From Centrapalus pauciflorus (Eukaryota; Streptophyta; Magnoliopsida; Asterales; Asteraceae), in assembly GCA_020465985.1 (NCBI GenBank), contig JAANYP010006337.1:1-64000 (forward strand): a DNA stretch of 64,000 nt, read 5' to 3'. Position numbers and translations under genes: made by a program. Of the stretch, positions 9,419 to 20,852 are shown piece by piece. A model generated the notes under the pieces. It did no database searches. It worked only from the letters and a program-made list of their open reading frames with translations, and was not told the origin of the DNA. Numbering within the stretch: the first letter of the stretch is position 1; the number at the start of each line of letters is the position of its first letter.

Positions 9419-12207
9419 TTATAACTGTGCAAGTTTCTGATCTACAGCCTTCAAAAATTCTTTCTTCATATCATCTCTATCACAAGATACCCTAACAGAT
9501 TTTATCTGAAGTAGCATATCTTTTGGTAACTCATAAAATTCAAGATTGAAGAATATACCAGATCCATCTGAGAATTTGATTCTGTATGTCCTTGACTTGA
9601 CAAACAGATAAACTTGCTTGACTTTTATCTCTTTCTTCACAGCATCCTCTATATCTTTCCTTGCAGATTCAGGATCAACAATTGTTTTTAGATCTTTAAT
9701 TAATTGCTTCACTTGTGGTAAAGCAGATCTAACTTGTGTCACTGACCCAATATTATGCATCTTTGTTAGCTCATCTCTGGTCAACTTCTGAACCATCTGC
9801 CAAAATGTATCAAATTCTTATTCTGGTCCAGACTCCCTTCTTACAACAAACTTAACTCTTAAGTCACGGTTATCCAGTGACTTGGCATACCAATAGTTGA
9901 TCAGAGGCTTTGTAAAATCATGTTGATCAATCAACTTCTCTATCTCCATAGCTTTTTGCAGTTGTTGCTCAAACGACACTCTTTTAACTTGATGTAGCTT
10001 TGCTTGTGAAGATGGCTCAGATGTAGGAACATAAGCAACAGCTTGATCAGTAGGAGCAGGAGCACTGACAGCACCTTCAGTTTGAACTGGTTCTTTTGAT
10101 GGTTGGACTTCTTGGGAGACTTTTGTTTTCTTTCTTTTCTCCATTTCTTTGTCATGGACTTCTTGCAGCCTTTCAGTAGTCATGGACTGAGCCATTTTCT
10201 TGGGAATACCAGCTGCAAAGGCAAAATTGATTAAAAATCTTCTGTGCTCAGCCTTGGAGTGCCCTGTTGGCAGCTTTCTCTTCTTTTCTCCTTGTTTACC
10301 CATAAACCCCTTTAGGTAATCACCTAGAGTCTCATCATCATCTATTGGGGGCTGGGTTTGCTGATCTAATTCTCTATCCTGCTCTTCTGCTAATCGTTTG
10401 GCAACTTCAGCATCAAAGGCAATTTGGGCTTCTTTGGAAGAAAATTTGTGCTTTGGAGACTCAATAAGAATGCCCTTGCCCTTGTCTTTTGCAGCAGAAG
10501 ATGTAGCTTGGACTGTACTGATTTGAGCATGAACACCTTCTCTTATGACAACTCCAGTTGCTTTTGGGGCAGCAGCTTGAGTTTCTAGGCTAACAGCTTG
10601 AGAAGTTGTTGGGACTGTTAGCCTAGAAGGTGGAACTGTTGAGGCTGCTTGGACTGATGTTGTTGGAGCTGCTTGGACTGATTCAGGAGCCTCCTGATTC
10701 TCCCTCTTTTTGGAAGCATTGGTTTGGTCAGGAGGACCTACAACCTTTGCCCCTTGGGTTTGAATCAACTTCCACAGAGGGTAAACCCTTTATGGAGATA
10801 ATCCATTCTTTTATTTTGAGCCGTCTCTGCCTGCTTGAGTGCAAATATCTGAGCTCCCTGAGCAGCAATGATGGACATTTGATATTCCAACATAGCTACA
10901 ACAGGTTTCAGCTTGGGATCCGTTAACAGCATGAGTTGCAGACTAGTCTCAAGATCAGAAAACACCTGTGGTGCTTGTGATCTATCACTGACATTAATAC
11001 CAGAAGTAGAAACTTCTGGGCCCCTCTGTTCTTGGTTTTGGGGACTTCCAGCTTGTTTTTGCACACTGGCTGTTTCCATGGGTGTGGTCTTAGTGATGTT
11101 GGCACTGTCCTGTGCCTCTTTTGTAGAAACAGCAGTAGTGCCAGCCACAGAACCCATATGAACAGTCTCTGAAGAGATGTTCACCTCCTGAGTGAGGATG
11201 GGAGTTTCCTCAGTTGGTTCCCTTTGGATATTCTGTGCAGAAGTGTCCTCCTGCACAGGGATATATGGCTCTTGACTAGGGGCTGAGGAGGAAGGTGCTC
11301 CTGGTCCCCTTTTCCTTTTATATAGAAATTTAAGTGGGCGTGATGGCTGTACAAAAGGATCAGAAGGAATTTGTGTATCATGAGGAGGGGATTGGGGTCC
11401 TGGGGGTGTAGCAGTGATGATAGGCCGAGCCTGCTCAGGACCCTCTCCTCTGTTTCTTGGAATGATGTTCATCATTGCAGAGGGCAATGGAACATCAACG
11501 CTCAAAAAGTTGGCACTTTGTTTCAAAAGTCTCTTTATCGAAGATAGTGAGTGCCTGTGGGAAACATGTATCCTCTTATGTAAATGAGAAGTGGTGCAAG
11601 TGTGTGCAATGATTTCTGCCAAAAATCTGGGATACATCAAAAATTTCCCACTCTTTAGGGAATGATGCCTTAACATCCCCTGAAAAATCATTTTAGAAAA
11701 ATTGAACCGTTGGCCTGTTGAAAAGCACACTAAGGCAGTGGCAATATTAGAAGAAAATTCTGACCAACCAGTTCTTTTAGGGCTCATACACTGCTGAATA
11801 ATATGTACAAGGTATTTCCATTTAGGAGAAAAATGGGCTTTTAAGAAAGTAAAAGAATCAGCAGGACCCGTATAGCCTATATCATAAAGACCAGTATGTA
11901 AAACATCAAGAGTTAGGTCTGTTATACCTGTGGCATCTTGAAGATGCAAATGGCGCCGAATGGATTCCTCAGTAATGGTGATGGGAGTGCCATCAATCTT
12001 GGATAGTATAGAAGGAATTCCATTGGTGGATTGAACAGTGGCATGATTCTAGAATTGTTCTATATGCGATATGTATATGGTGGGATTTCTATTGAGTGCA
12101 TGATGAATATGGGAGTGACGAAGAAAGTCCATCACGTCATGGAACGGTTGAAGGTCTGAATGCTTTAGAGTGTAGGGAAGACAGTTGTGTTCCTTAACAA
12201 ACTCCAT
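9419..12207 (-). pseudogene. Copia B post-pol ORF (longin-like annotated retroelement ORF), broken
   Basis: A long ORF downstream of pol, about 930 codons, function unknown. It starts at the ATG at 12207 (MEFVKEH). The N-terminal third has the pattern seen in retroelement ORFs that databases often label synaptobrevin/longin-like (motifs FSPKWKYLVH, WSEFSS, FNFSKMIF, FLMYPRF). A Pro/Ser/Gln-rich low-complexity middle and a charged C-terminal part follow. The same N-terminal plan is present in Copia C (40731-41454), so it is a real element gene. Breaks: a TAG where the family has Trp at about 12050, a frameshift at about 10766, and a stop at about 9815. In some Sireviruses this slot is called envelope-like; I see no clear signal peptide or membrane segment here, so I would not call it an envelope. 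Confidence 0.75.
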
Positions 12208-12340
12208 TGAAGATCAAACGAAGGGTTTAGGGTTTGCAAAGAAGTGTGTGTGAATCGTTCAGAGGGAAGAGAAAGGCCGTGGAAGAAAATTTTGTAACTG
12301 GTAGTTACAACTGAACGAAACTGGGACTTTTAAAGGTTTT
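12208..12340 (-). promoter_or_regulatory. possible promoter/leader of the Copia B post-pol ORF
   Basis: Upstream of the ATG at 12207 the sense strand has a TTTAAAAG box near 12325. A CT-rich leader follows, typical of plant 5' UTRs, with a telo-box AAACCCTAA (12227-12235) about 20 bases before the ATG. Together they look like a small plant gene promoter inside the element. Inference only. Confidence 0.4.
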
Positions 12341-12505
12341 GAAAAAGGTTGGGTCCCGCGCACACACATTTTAAAAATTACCTATCTACCCTGCACACTT
12401 TGACAGATCAAGTGAATAACTAGCAGTCCGAGAAAATGAACTAGCAGCTTGAGAAAATACTCAAGCTGATAGTTGAAAATTATGCATCCTTTTAATGGAA
12501 CAGTG

Positions 12506-12518
12506 ACTCCCCCTTAAA
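12506..12518 (-). other. internal polypurine tract of Copia B
   Basis: In sense TTTAAGGGGGAGT, very close to the 3' purine tract at 9317, placed between the end of pol (12552) and the post-pol ORF. Extra purine tracts after pol are described for Sireviruses. Confidence 0.65.
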
Positions 12519-12551
12519 TAAGCATACTGGTTAGATAATAATGAAAACAAA

Positions 12552-15500
12552 TTAATCCATGTTTACCATACCAATATTTGATACCAGGAAAGTGAACCTT
12601 CGTACATCAAAAGGTTATGTAAATAGATCAGCTAACTGAGCATCCGTATGTATTTTGGTAACTTGGATTAACTTCTTTTCATTACAATCTCTTATAAAGT
12701 GAAATCTGATTTCTATATGCTTGGTTTTTGGGAATTTCACTGGATTTTGCACAATGCTGATTGCACTTGAATTGTCAATATAAATAGGAGTGGATAAGAA
12801 ATTCATACCATAGTCTCTTAGCTGATTTTGAATCCACATTACCTGGGAGCAGCAGCTTGCAGCTGCCACATATTCTGCTTCAGTGGATGATGTGGACACA
12901 GTTGTCTGCTTTTTGCATTGCCAAGAGACCAATCTTGCTCCTAAGTATTGACATCCACCAGTTGTGGATTTTCTGTCAATGTTGCATCCACCATAGTCAC
13001 TGTCAGAATAAGCAGTTAGTACAAGGGGAGAGTCTTTAGGATACCATAGGCCTAAGTGTGGTTGGCCTTTAAGATATCTAAAAATTCTCTTAACAGCAAC
13101 CAAGTGAGAATCCTTTGGAGAGCATTGTAATCTAGCACACACACAGACAGCAAACATAATATCAGGTCTGGAAGATGTTAGATACATAAGAGATCCTATA
13201 AGTGATCTGTATAAATGAATATCCACATCTGTGCCAACTTTGTCTGTATGAAGCTGCTTGTGAGGATCCATTGGAGTGCTTGCAGCTTTGGTGTCTTGAT
13301 ACCCAAACTTGTCCAGTATGTCTTTTACATACTTTGATTGGCTTATGATGAGTCCAGTGGGCTTCTGCTTGACTTGTAATCCCAGAAAGAAAGTGAGTTC
13401 TCCCATTGAACTCATTTGAAACTTTTTGTGCATTAAAGCTTCAAACTCTTTGCACAGACAGTCATTTGTTGAGCCAAAGATAATGTCATCAACATATATT
13501 TGGACAAGTAGAATTTCATTTTTGATAGACTTAGTGAAAAGTGTTTTGTCCAGAGTGCCTCTCTTGAATCCATTCTGTAGAAGGTAGGATGACAGAGTGT
13601 CATACCATGCTCAGGGAGCTTGATGGAGACCATAGAGGGCCTTGTCTAGCTTGTAAACCCTGTCTGGATACTTGTAGTCTTCAAAACGAGGAGGTTGACA
13701 TACATATACCTCCTCTTCAATTGTTCCATACAGAAAAGCAGACTTCACATCCATTTGATACACTTTAAAACTTTTGAAGCTTGCATAGGCCAAAAATAGT
13801 CTGATAGCTTCAATTCTTGCTACTGGAGCAAATACATCATCATAATCTATGCCTTCTTCTTGAGTGTACCCTTGTGCTACAAGCCTTGCTTTATTCTTGA
13901 TGACTATCCCTCTCTCATCTTTCTTATTTCTGAATACCCATCTTGTACCAATTGCTCTCTTACCTTTAGGAAGATCCACCAGAGTCCATACATTCTGAAT
14001 TTTGAACTGTAGAAGCTCTTCTTGCATTGCCTCAATCCAGGATGAATCTTTTAATGCTTCTGATGCCTTTTTAGGTTCCAGTTGAGACATGAAACAGGCA
14101 TGTTCAATAGCAGCTAGACTGAATTCAGGAACTGCTTGTTCAGCAGCAGCAGTCTCATTATGAACCATCTTCCTTGTTTGTAGAGAAGTGCTTGGATCAC
14201 CCAGTATTTGATTGAGAGGATGATACTTGTGAACTCTTAGTGTAGGCTCTCTCTCTGTCTGAAAAGAGGATCCAAGATTGGTATCATCTCCATCAGGACC
14301 AGTGAATGATTCAGCTTCTAGAGCAGCTTGACTTGAAACTGGGACTGTTTCCCTTTGTGTTGGAGCTGTTCCCTCAAGACTTGGGATTGGCACTTCGGTG
14401 TCTGGATTTGTATCATGTTGAGCATTCAGGACCTTTGGAGGATCACAAGACAGAAGGGGTATAGTGGTGTAGTCTTCCCAACTTGTTGAATCTGCAGCAG
14501 TTTGAAACTTCGTGCCAACAGCTTGAGAATTTGTATTGGCAGCATGAGAATTTGTGTTGGCAGCTTCAATCCTGTATGCATCAGCTTCTGCAGTATACTC
14601 AACAAAGCTCAGAGAATTTGTTAGTGAATCTAAATCAAACAACCAATCAGGACCAGTGCCTTTGATATTTGCAGTATTTTCATTAAATTCAACATTGGCA
14701 CTTTCTTCAATGGTTTTAGACACACTGTTATATACTCTATAGGCTTTGCTTTGACTTGAGTATCCTACAAAGAATCCTTCTTCAGCCTTACTTTCAAACT
14801 TCCCTAAGTGAGTCTTAGTGTGAAGAATAGTACATGGACATCCAAAAGGCTTGAAGAAAGCTATTAGGGGACATCTGTTATGGAATAACTCATAGGGAGT
14901 TTTTCCTTGTGATTGAACAACCTGAACCCTATTTAGAACATAACAGGCTGTATTAACAGCTTCTGCCCAGAAAGTCATTGGCAGATTTGAATCAGCCAAC
15001 ATTGTTCTAGCAGCCTCAATTAATGTTCTGTTCTTTCTTTTAGCTACACCATTTTGCTGTGGTGTTCTTGGTGCACTATATTGCCTAGCAATGCCTTTGG
15101 ACTCACAGAAACTGTTTAGAATGTGATTCTTAAATTCAGTTCCATTGTCTGATCTTATCACCTTAACTTTTGAGTTGGATTGGTTTTCTATCTTAAGGAT
15201 AAAAGACTTAACTAGCTCAGCAGTTTCATCTTTGGACCTAAGAAAATAAACCCAAGTGAATCTGGTGAAATCATCAACAATTACTAAACAGTAAGCCCTT
15301 TTATTCAAACTCAAAACAGATGTTGGACCAAATAGATCCATATGAAGCAACTGAAGAGCAGATGATATTGAATTTACTTCTTTGGCCTTATGAGAAGTTT
15401 TGTGTTGCTTGCCTTTAAGACATGCTACACAATGATCATCACATATGAACTCCTTTTGTGGTAAGCCTCTTACCAGATTCTTTTTGACTAAAACATTCAT

Positions 15501-16058
15501 GGACTTGAAGTTCATGTGACACATCCTTCTATGCCAAAGAGCAGACTCATTGGATGATGCTTTGGATATCAAACAGCTTAAAGTATTTGATTTAGATAAC
15601 AGATCTGTGTCCGGACAGTAAACATTGTCCTTTCTTGGTGTTCTTAGTAAAACAAGATTTTCAGGAATTTTGAAATCTTTTGAAAGGAAAATGCACTCAG
15701 AATCTGTAAACAGAACAATGTTTTGTTTGTCACAGATTTGAGAGACACTTCATAAATTATACTTAAGCTGTTCAACATACAAGACATCATGGAATATCAT
15801 GTTGCCTGCATTAACAGTACCTTTACCTGTAACCTTACCTCCTTTTGAGTTGCCTCCAAATGCAACAAATCCACCATCAAAGCCTTTGAAATTTGACAAG
15901 CACTCATAATTGTCTGTCATGTGCCTAGAGCATCCACTGTCCAAATGCCATCTTGTTTTATGAGGACACCTGTGGTTGCCCTGCACAAATAACAGCTTAG
16001 TCAGTAGTGGAGTAAACCCAAACCTAATTGGTTTTGGGTTGGCCTTGTATATTGACAT
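12552..16058 (-). pseudogene. Copia B pol: protease, integrase, RT, RNase H (three stops)
   Basis: One reading frame in Copia order. Protease has WHLDSGCSRHMT near 15935. Integrase has the HHCC zinc region (about 15430-15560) and core: Asp in MDLFGP, Asp in SDNGTEF, but Lys (AAA) where the third catalytic residue should be Glu, so it should be inactive. RT has DVKSAFLYG (about 13750) and YVDDI (about 13490). RNase H ends with the IRFHFIRD and ADLFT motifs. Stops: TGA after YNL (about 15750), TGA for CGA after HQAP (about 13611) and TAA after DLFT (12615); the frame otherwise continues to a natural stop at 12552. The frame differs from that of gag by +1. Confidence 0.92.
15981..16004 (-). promoter_or_regulatory. 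splice-acceptor-like site at gag/pol boundary of Copia B
   Basis: In sense CTGAC (16000-16004, branch-site-like) is followed by a T-rich run and TTTGTGCAG, ending at 15981, just ahead of the protease. An equivalent site is present in Copia C at 46877. Confidence 0.45.
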
Positions 16059-18651
16059 AACTAAACACTGTTTTTGACTTTTTGCATTCTTTGAGATCTA
16101 CTGATGGAGTTTTTGGAGAGTATTTAGTGAGGATATGAGGTATCCAGTTATTTTGATCATCCTTTCTTCTAACAGTCTCAGATGATGCACTAGCAGTTCC
16201 AGATTGATGCTTAGCAGTCTGATCTGTGTTGTTAGTGCTAACAGCTTCAGAGTTTGCACTAACAGCTTCAGAATTTGGCTTAGCAGTCTGATCTTTTGTA
16301 TCAGCAGTTTGATCTGAAAATTTGTCCTTGACACACCATATTTGTTTAAAACTTGATTTAGGCTTTGCCAAAACTTGTTTTTGATGTGTGGACTGCTTTT
16401 TATTAACTTTTGAAAGCCTGTGATCAACTGTTTTCTTTGGAACTGATGTGGAAGGTTTCACCTTTGAATGTTTTGTCTGAGTAGGATTTGATTTTGATTG
16501 ATTCACAGTCTGTTTTGCAACAGCTGGTTTATAAAAACAATCCTTGGCCAAGTGATTCTTCCTTCCACAGTGAAAACACCTTTTGACTATTTGAATTGGA
16601 GAACCAGATTTTTCTGACAATTTCTGGTTCTTGTTTCTCTGATTTCCTCTTACCTGCTGTTGTTTGGAAAACTTTTGAACACCATGCTTTTGGCATGTAC
16701 AGACAGGAACATTTGTACTTCTTTTGTTATTCTTTGATGAAGATGCAGTATTACAGCTAGAATGTACAGAAACTTGTGGAGCAGCATTGCATACACTCAT
16801 CTTCTCTTTTCCTTTCTTACTGGGGGCTTGGATCTCTATGGGTGCAGTCATTGTTTTGAGATCTTTCTCAACTGCTATAGACTCACAGTCTCTCTTTTGA
16901 ATCTGATCTTCTTTTGATTCAGGACTGTTATCAAGGATAGGATCTGTAATAGTCATGGACTCATCTAGTGGTTCATTGACAAGTCTATCAGCAACCTCAC
17001 TCATTGGATGAATGTACTTGTTGTTGTATGGAAGTGGAGTTGCCCTGTATCCTATGCCTTCTTTGGGATGAACCTGAGATTTTACCCTATCTTTAAATTG
17101 GACTTCCATTAGGTGTTCCAGCTTTTGATTTGCCAACTTGAAGTTACCTAGATCTATGTTAACAGATTCTAGTTTCTTATTAGCCTCTAACACCTTTTGT
17201 TCAGTCTCTTCTACCTTTTTATTCAGAGATTCTATTTTCTTATTTAGCTCCTTTTTCTCCCATTCATGATATGTTCTATCATATCCCATTTGAATCTCAT
17301 TATCCTTATAGTCATTGATCTGTTTTTCAAGATCTTCTATGGCTTGCATATATTCATATCTCCTTTCTTCCATCTTAGCTAGAGTTTTGCACATGCTCTC
17401 ATTATGGTCTCTGTACTTTTTAACCATATTTTTGCATGATTGAGAGCAGAGTTTAGAATTTACCTCAGATTGTAGTTCAGTGGAGGAGACATTTGATGTT
17501 TCTGCCATTAGAGCTTGATTTTGAAACTCTTCCTCTGTCTGATCACTCCAGTCAAACACATTGTCTTCTTGAGAGACAAGTGCTGTTGATGATGATGTCT
17601 GATTGGGCTGTGAAGTCCTTGATGACTGTTGACCTTGAGATCTACATTCTCTGGCAAAGTGACCAAGCTTATGACATTTATAGCATTCAACTTTTGATTT
17701 ATCAAAAGCTGGTTTGCCTTCTATTCTGGCTTGAAAGTTGGTCCTTCCAGTTCTTTTGAGAAACCTTTTGGCTCTCATGGTCAGCATTGCATGTTGCCAC
17801 TTTAAATCCATCTCTTCAAGATCATCTGGATGAATTTGTTCTAAATCTTCAGCATTTAGAGCAAATAGTCCATCATTGGCAACAAAAGCCTCATAGTGAA
17901 CTTCAGCAGAATTGCCATCACCACTTGAAAAGGAATCACTGCTATTAGATTTATCAGAAGACAGAAGAGCAGTATTATGATTATAAGAAAAAGATTTCTT
18001 TTTAGCATCAATCTCAGTTTCAAACACTCTCAAACTGTTGTACAGATCATCCAGTTCTATCTCATCAAGAGTGTCTTTTGTTCTCCATTGGGCAGCATAA
18101 ACTGTCCATTCTTCTCCAAGAGATCTGAGAAACTTTCTGTTGACTTCATCTTGATCCAGGCTGACTTTTGCACTTTCTAATTCACTTATCAGTTTGTTGA
18201 ACCTGTCAAAGATTTGAGTAAGGTTTTCATTCTTGCCACCAGAAAAGTTCTCATACTGCTGTTTTAAAAGATCTTTTTGATTTCTCTTGGTACTGGCATT
18301 ACCAGCAAATCTTTTCTCTAAAGCATTCCAAAGAGAATGAGCAGTATAAAACTTTTTGAACTGATGTTGATAAGCATTAGGAATGGCTATTTGTAAAAGT
18401 GTAAGAGCTTTCACTTCATTCATTCTAGCCTTCCTTTCAAGTTCAGTTTTTGGAGGAGTTTTGACTGGTTTTCCCTCATCATCAAGTTCTGGATCAACTA
18501 CAGGAGGAAATTCAACGGCTTCCCATATGGCATAGTCAATAAATTGGATATGCTGTTGAATCCTGAGTTTCCACATCTCAAACTCAGTGGGCTTGAGCAT
18601 AGGCACTTTGAGTCCCTGCCCAGATCCACTGCTGTTATTTTCAAATTCCAT
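16024..18651 (-). CDS. Copia B Gag, 875 codons, intact
   Basis: Structural protein of the particle. It starts at the ATG at 18651, about 60 bases after the primer site. Residues 1-230 form the Copia-type gag (UBN2-like) domain, with WKLRIQQHIQ and LWNALEKRF patterns. A zinc knuckle CYKCHKLGHFAREC lies at about 320. A Glu/Lys-rich coiled coil spans about 390-500, then a second knuckle CFHCGRKNHLAKDC at about 690 and a Ser/Thr/Ala repeat tail. Two knuckles and a very long Gag are Sirevirus traits. The stop at 16024 comes about nine codons before the TAA at 15997-15999, which from comparison with C looks like the older natural end. The overlap with the pol frame is +1. Confidence 0.9.
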   Translation of the reverse strand: MEFENNSSGSGQGLKVPMLKPTEFEMWKLRIQQHIQFIDYAIWEAVEFPPVVDPELDDEGKPVKTPPKTELERKARMNEVKALTLLQIAIPNAYQHQFKKFYTAHSLWNALEKRFAGNASTKRNQKDLLKQQYENFSGGKNENLTQIFDRFNKLISELESAKVSLDQDEVNRKFLRSLGEEWTVYAAQWRTKDTLDEIELDDLYNSLRVFETEIDAKKKSFSYNHNTALLSSDKSNSSDSFSSGDGNSAEVHYEAFVANDGLFALNAEDLEQIHPDDLEEMDLKWQHAMLTMRAKRFLKRTGRTNFQARIEGKPAFDKSKVECYKCHKLGHFARECRSQGQQSSRTSQPNQTSSSTALVSQEDNVFDWSDQTEEEFQNQALMAETSNVSSTELQSEVNSKLCSQSCKNMVKKYRDHNESMCKTLAKMEERRYEYMQAIEDLEKQINDYKDNEIQMGYDRTYHEWEKKELNKKIESLNKKVEETEQKVLEANKKLESVNIDLGNFKLANQKLEHLMEVQFKDRVKSQVHPKEGIGYRATPLPYNNKYIHPMSEVADRLVNEPLDESMTITDPILDNSPESKEDQIQKRDCESIAVEKDLKTMTAPIEIQAPSKKGKEKMSVCNAAPQVSVHSSCNTASSSKNNKRSTNVPVCTCQKHGVQKFSKQQQVRGNQRNKNQKLSEKSGSPIQIVKRCFHCGRKNHLAKDCFYKPAVAKQTVNQSKSNPTQTKHSKVKPSTSVPKKTVDHRLSKVNKKQSTHQKQVLAKPKSSFKQIWCVKDKFSDQTADTKDQTAKPNSEAVSANSEAVSTNNTDQTAKHQSGTASASSETVRRKDDQNNWIPHILTKYSPKTPSVDLKECKKSKTVFSYVNIQGQPKTN

Positions 18652-18711
18652 AGCAAAAAGATTAAAAATTTAAAGAAAGTTTTCGACTTTGAAAAACAAA
18701 GAACGACCTGT

Positions 18712-18724
18712 GGCTCTGATACCA
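18712..18724 (-). other. primer binding site of Copia B (initiator-Met tRNA)
   Basis: In sense TGGTATCAGAGCC, the exact iMet site, two bases after the 5' LTR. Confidence 0.92.
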
Positions 18725-18726
18725 CT

Positions 18727-19389
18727 TGTCAGGATCTAAAACTAATTATCCAAGACTAACTGATTTGAATTTATCAGAGTATAAATCAATAATCTTGCTT
18801 TGAATCAAAGTTTAATTAAGAAGTTTGCAGAATAACACTTAATTATTTTAACAAAAACTTTCAGAACCAATAATGAATAAAACACAAGAAGTAGTCAAGA
18901 CTGTTTGTATTGCTGAATTCAATGATTACAATCACCTCTAATCTGTTTGATTAGACGAAGAACAGAGACTGTTCTTAGGGTTTTACAACCTTAGAGGCTT
19001 ATGAAAACTTAATCAACAAAGCAATTACAGACTCAAATATGCAGAAAACTCCTATACAATAGAAAGACCTATTCTATGTATTTATATTGCTTCTTGATAT
19101 GTTTCCTTGACGAACCATGACTTCTCTGATAGTAGATATGCTGGATTCTTTGAGTATATCTTTTCCTGAAAATCAGCACTTTCTGTTTATGAAACTGTTG
19201 AGCAGCTTGAATCACTTGACAGCATGAACAGAGCAGCTCGAGATGATTTACTCTGGCAGCTAGAACTTTTATACTGGCAGCTCGAGTTTCTTCAACTAGC
19301 AGCATGAACTTTGTATTTACATAAAAACTCTACTAACAGTTTGAGAAGTCTAACTAACAGCTTGAACCTACTTAAACTATTTTCCAACA
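18727..19389 (-). repeat. Copia B 5' LTR
   Basis: 663 bases, nearly identical to 8653-9316, with the same CAGCTTGA-type array at about 19195-19370. Confidence 0.93.
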
Positions 19390-20570
19390 ATATATATACT
19401 CATTTTGCTAACTATCTTGTTATTTTATGTGTTGTCCATATATTTTATTCAATATATTCGAATTTAGGGAGTGGGGTTCGAATTTATATAATAAATTCGA
19501 ACATGGGGATAAATTAGAATACATTAATATTCGAATATATGAATAAATTCGAATGCTTTGGTTAAATTCGAATATATATATATATATATAGATAGATTAA
19601 ATTCGAATCCTATCTAGAACATATGTACAAATTCGAAGCCATCATCTTAATTTTATGGTTAAATTCAAATAGGTATCTAAATCCTAAGACAACAAATTCA
19701 AATATAGGTTAAAGTCAAATTCATCAAATTTGAATGTAGAGTCAAAGTCAATATGTGATTAAATTCGAATGAAGCGGTTTAATTCGAATCATGTTTTGAA
19801 TATGGAATCAAATTCGAATCCTAGTTTTTGAATATAAACAAATTCGAACACCAAGAATTATATTCAAAGACACCTTTCGAATTTGATGATTAAATTCGAA
19901 TATATTTTCGAATTTAGCTCAAATTCGAGTTTGTTCTTGGCATCTCGAATTTGTTCATATTTTACAACTTTAAATCATTCATTTCTAAGCCTAAAATCAC
20001 GAATATATTAAGTATTAAGTCTAGGTTCGATTATATTATACATATAACTCAAGCTAAATTAACTTTAATCACACATAATAGTCAAATTCGAATTTATCCT
20101 TAAAACCGAAAATATAAAAACTAAAGATGTCAATTCTTACCTCAAATTCGTACGAAATCGAACATGTAATAGCAGATTCTTGTAGTACTCTCCGAGATCT
20201 TTCCGTTGACGTATAGAACTTGATAATCAGCCGGTCGGTTTGGGAGATAAATTAGAGAGAAGTAGAGAGAGAGTTGAGAGAGAAAGTAGAGAGAGAGTAG
20301 AGAGAGAGTAAAAGTGATTAAATGAATCATAAATCTCGTTTATATACTTCATCTAGTTATATTTGCTACTTAACCCACTATTACTTTTGTATCTTATATC
20401 TCTTTTATTTTATTATCTTTAATAATTTATTAAATCATAATTTAAATATTTATATAATTTAATTAAATATTTCATAACTTAATTAAATTATAATTCAAAT
20501 AATGTAATAATATTACATTATCGGTTCAAGTACCGAATTTAAGACTAGATCAAAAAGTTAGGTTGTTACA
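19390..20570 (-). mobile_element. Tekay A, 5' LTR, second part
   Basis: Continues the LTR broken at 8652. It aligns with 1313-2554 of the left LTR and ends on plus with GGTTGTTACA at 20570. It is followed by GGTTA, the start of the interrupted Athila LTR and the expected target duplication, whose partner lies left of the window. Confidence 0.9.
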
Positions 20571-20829
20571 GGTTATTCGTCTCTTGATTGTTCATCTACT
20601 ACGTTAGTCGTTTTGTCATTAATTCTAGTTACAAAGCAATAGCAAATCATTACTCTAAACAAATCATTCAAATCCACAAATTCACAATTTAAATGCTTTC
20701 AATAAAACCTATAAGGCTAATTACCTAACCCTAATTAGAAATTCACTCCCTGTGGATTCGACCCTTACTTCCCTACGCTAGTAGTTAGATTTAAGGATTA
20801 TTTCTGCGGGTCACAACGACGGCCCGTCA
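20571..20829 (+). mobile_element. Athila-type element, 5' LTR (right part only)
   Basis: Aligns with 26734-26993 of the 3' LTR with about ten differences in 260 bases (about 96 percent). The missing left part was separated by the insertion of Tekay A and lies outside the window. Confidence 0.9.
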
Positions 20830-20834
20830 GATTT

Positions 20835-20852
20835 TGGCGCCGTTGCCGAGGA
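20835..20852 (+). other. primer binding site of Athila-type element
   Basis: TGGCGCCGTTGCCGAGGA, the Asp-tRNA type site seen in Athila elements, five bases after the LTR end. Confidence 0.85.

Larger units (their letters stand above)
8653..19389 (-). mobile_element. Copia B: complete Sirevirus with post-pol ORF
   Basis: A full-length Ty1/Copia element of 10.7 kb in reverse orientation, with LTRs 8653-9316 and 18727-19389 (about 11 differences in 664 bases by eye, so about 98 percent identical), iMet primer site, gag, pol in the order protease-integrase-RT-RNase H, and a long ORF between pol and the 3' LTR. The large Gag with coiled coil, the C-rich purine tracts and the extra ORF are Sirevirus traits. 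It is inserted in the right LTR of Tekay A with an ATATA duplication. Several stops and a lost integrase residue make it non-autonomous now. Confidence 0.93.

Noticed and set aside
10765..11949. Envelope protein assignment for the Sirevirus post-pol ORF
   Set aside because: No clear signal peptide or membrane anchor seen; only position recalls env.
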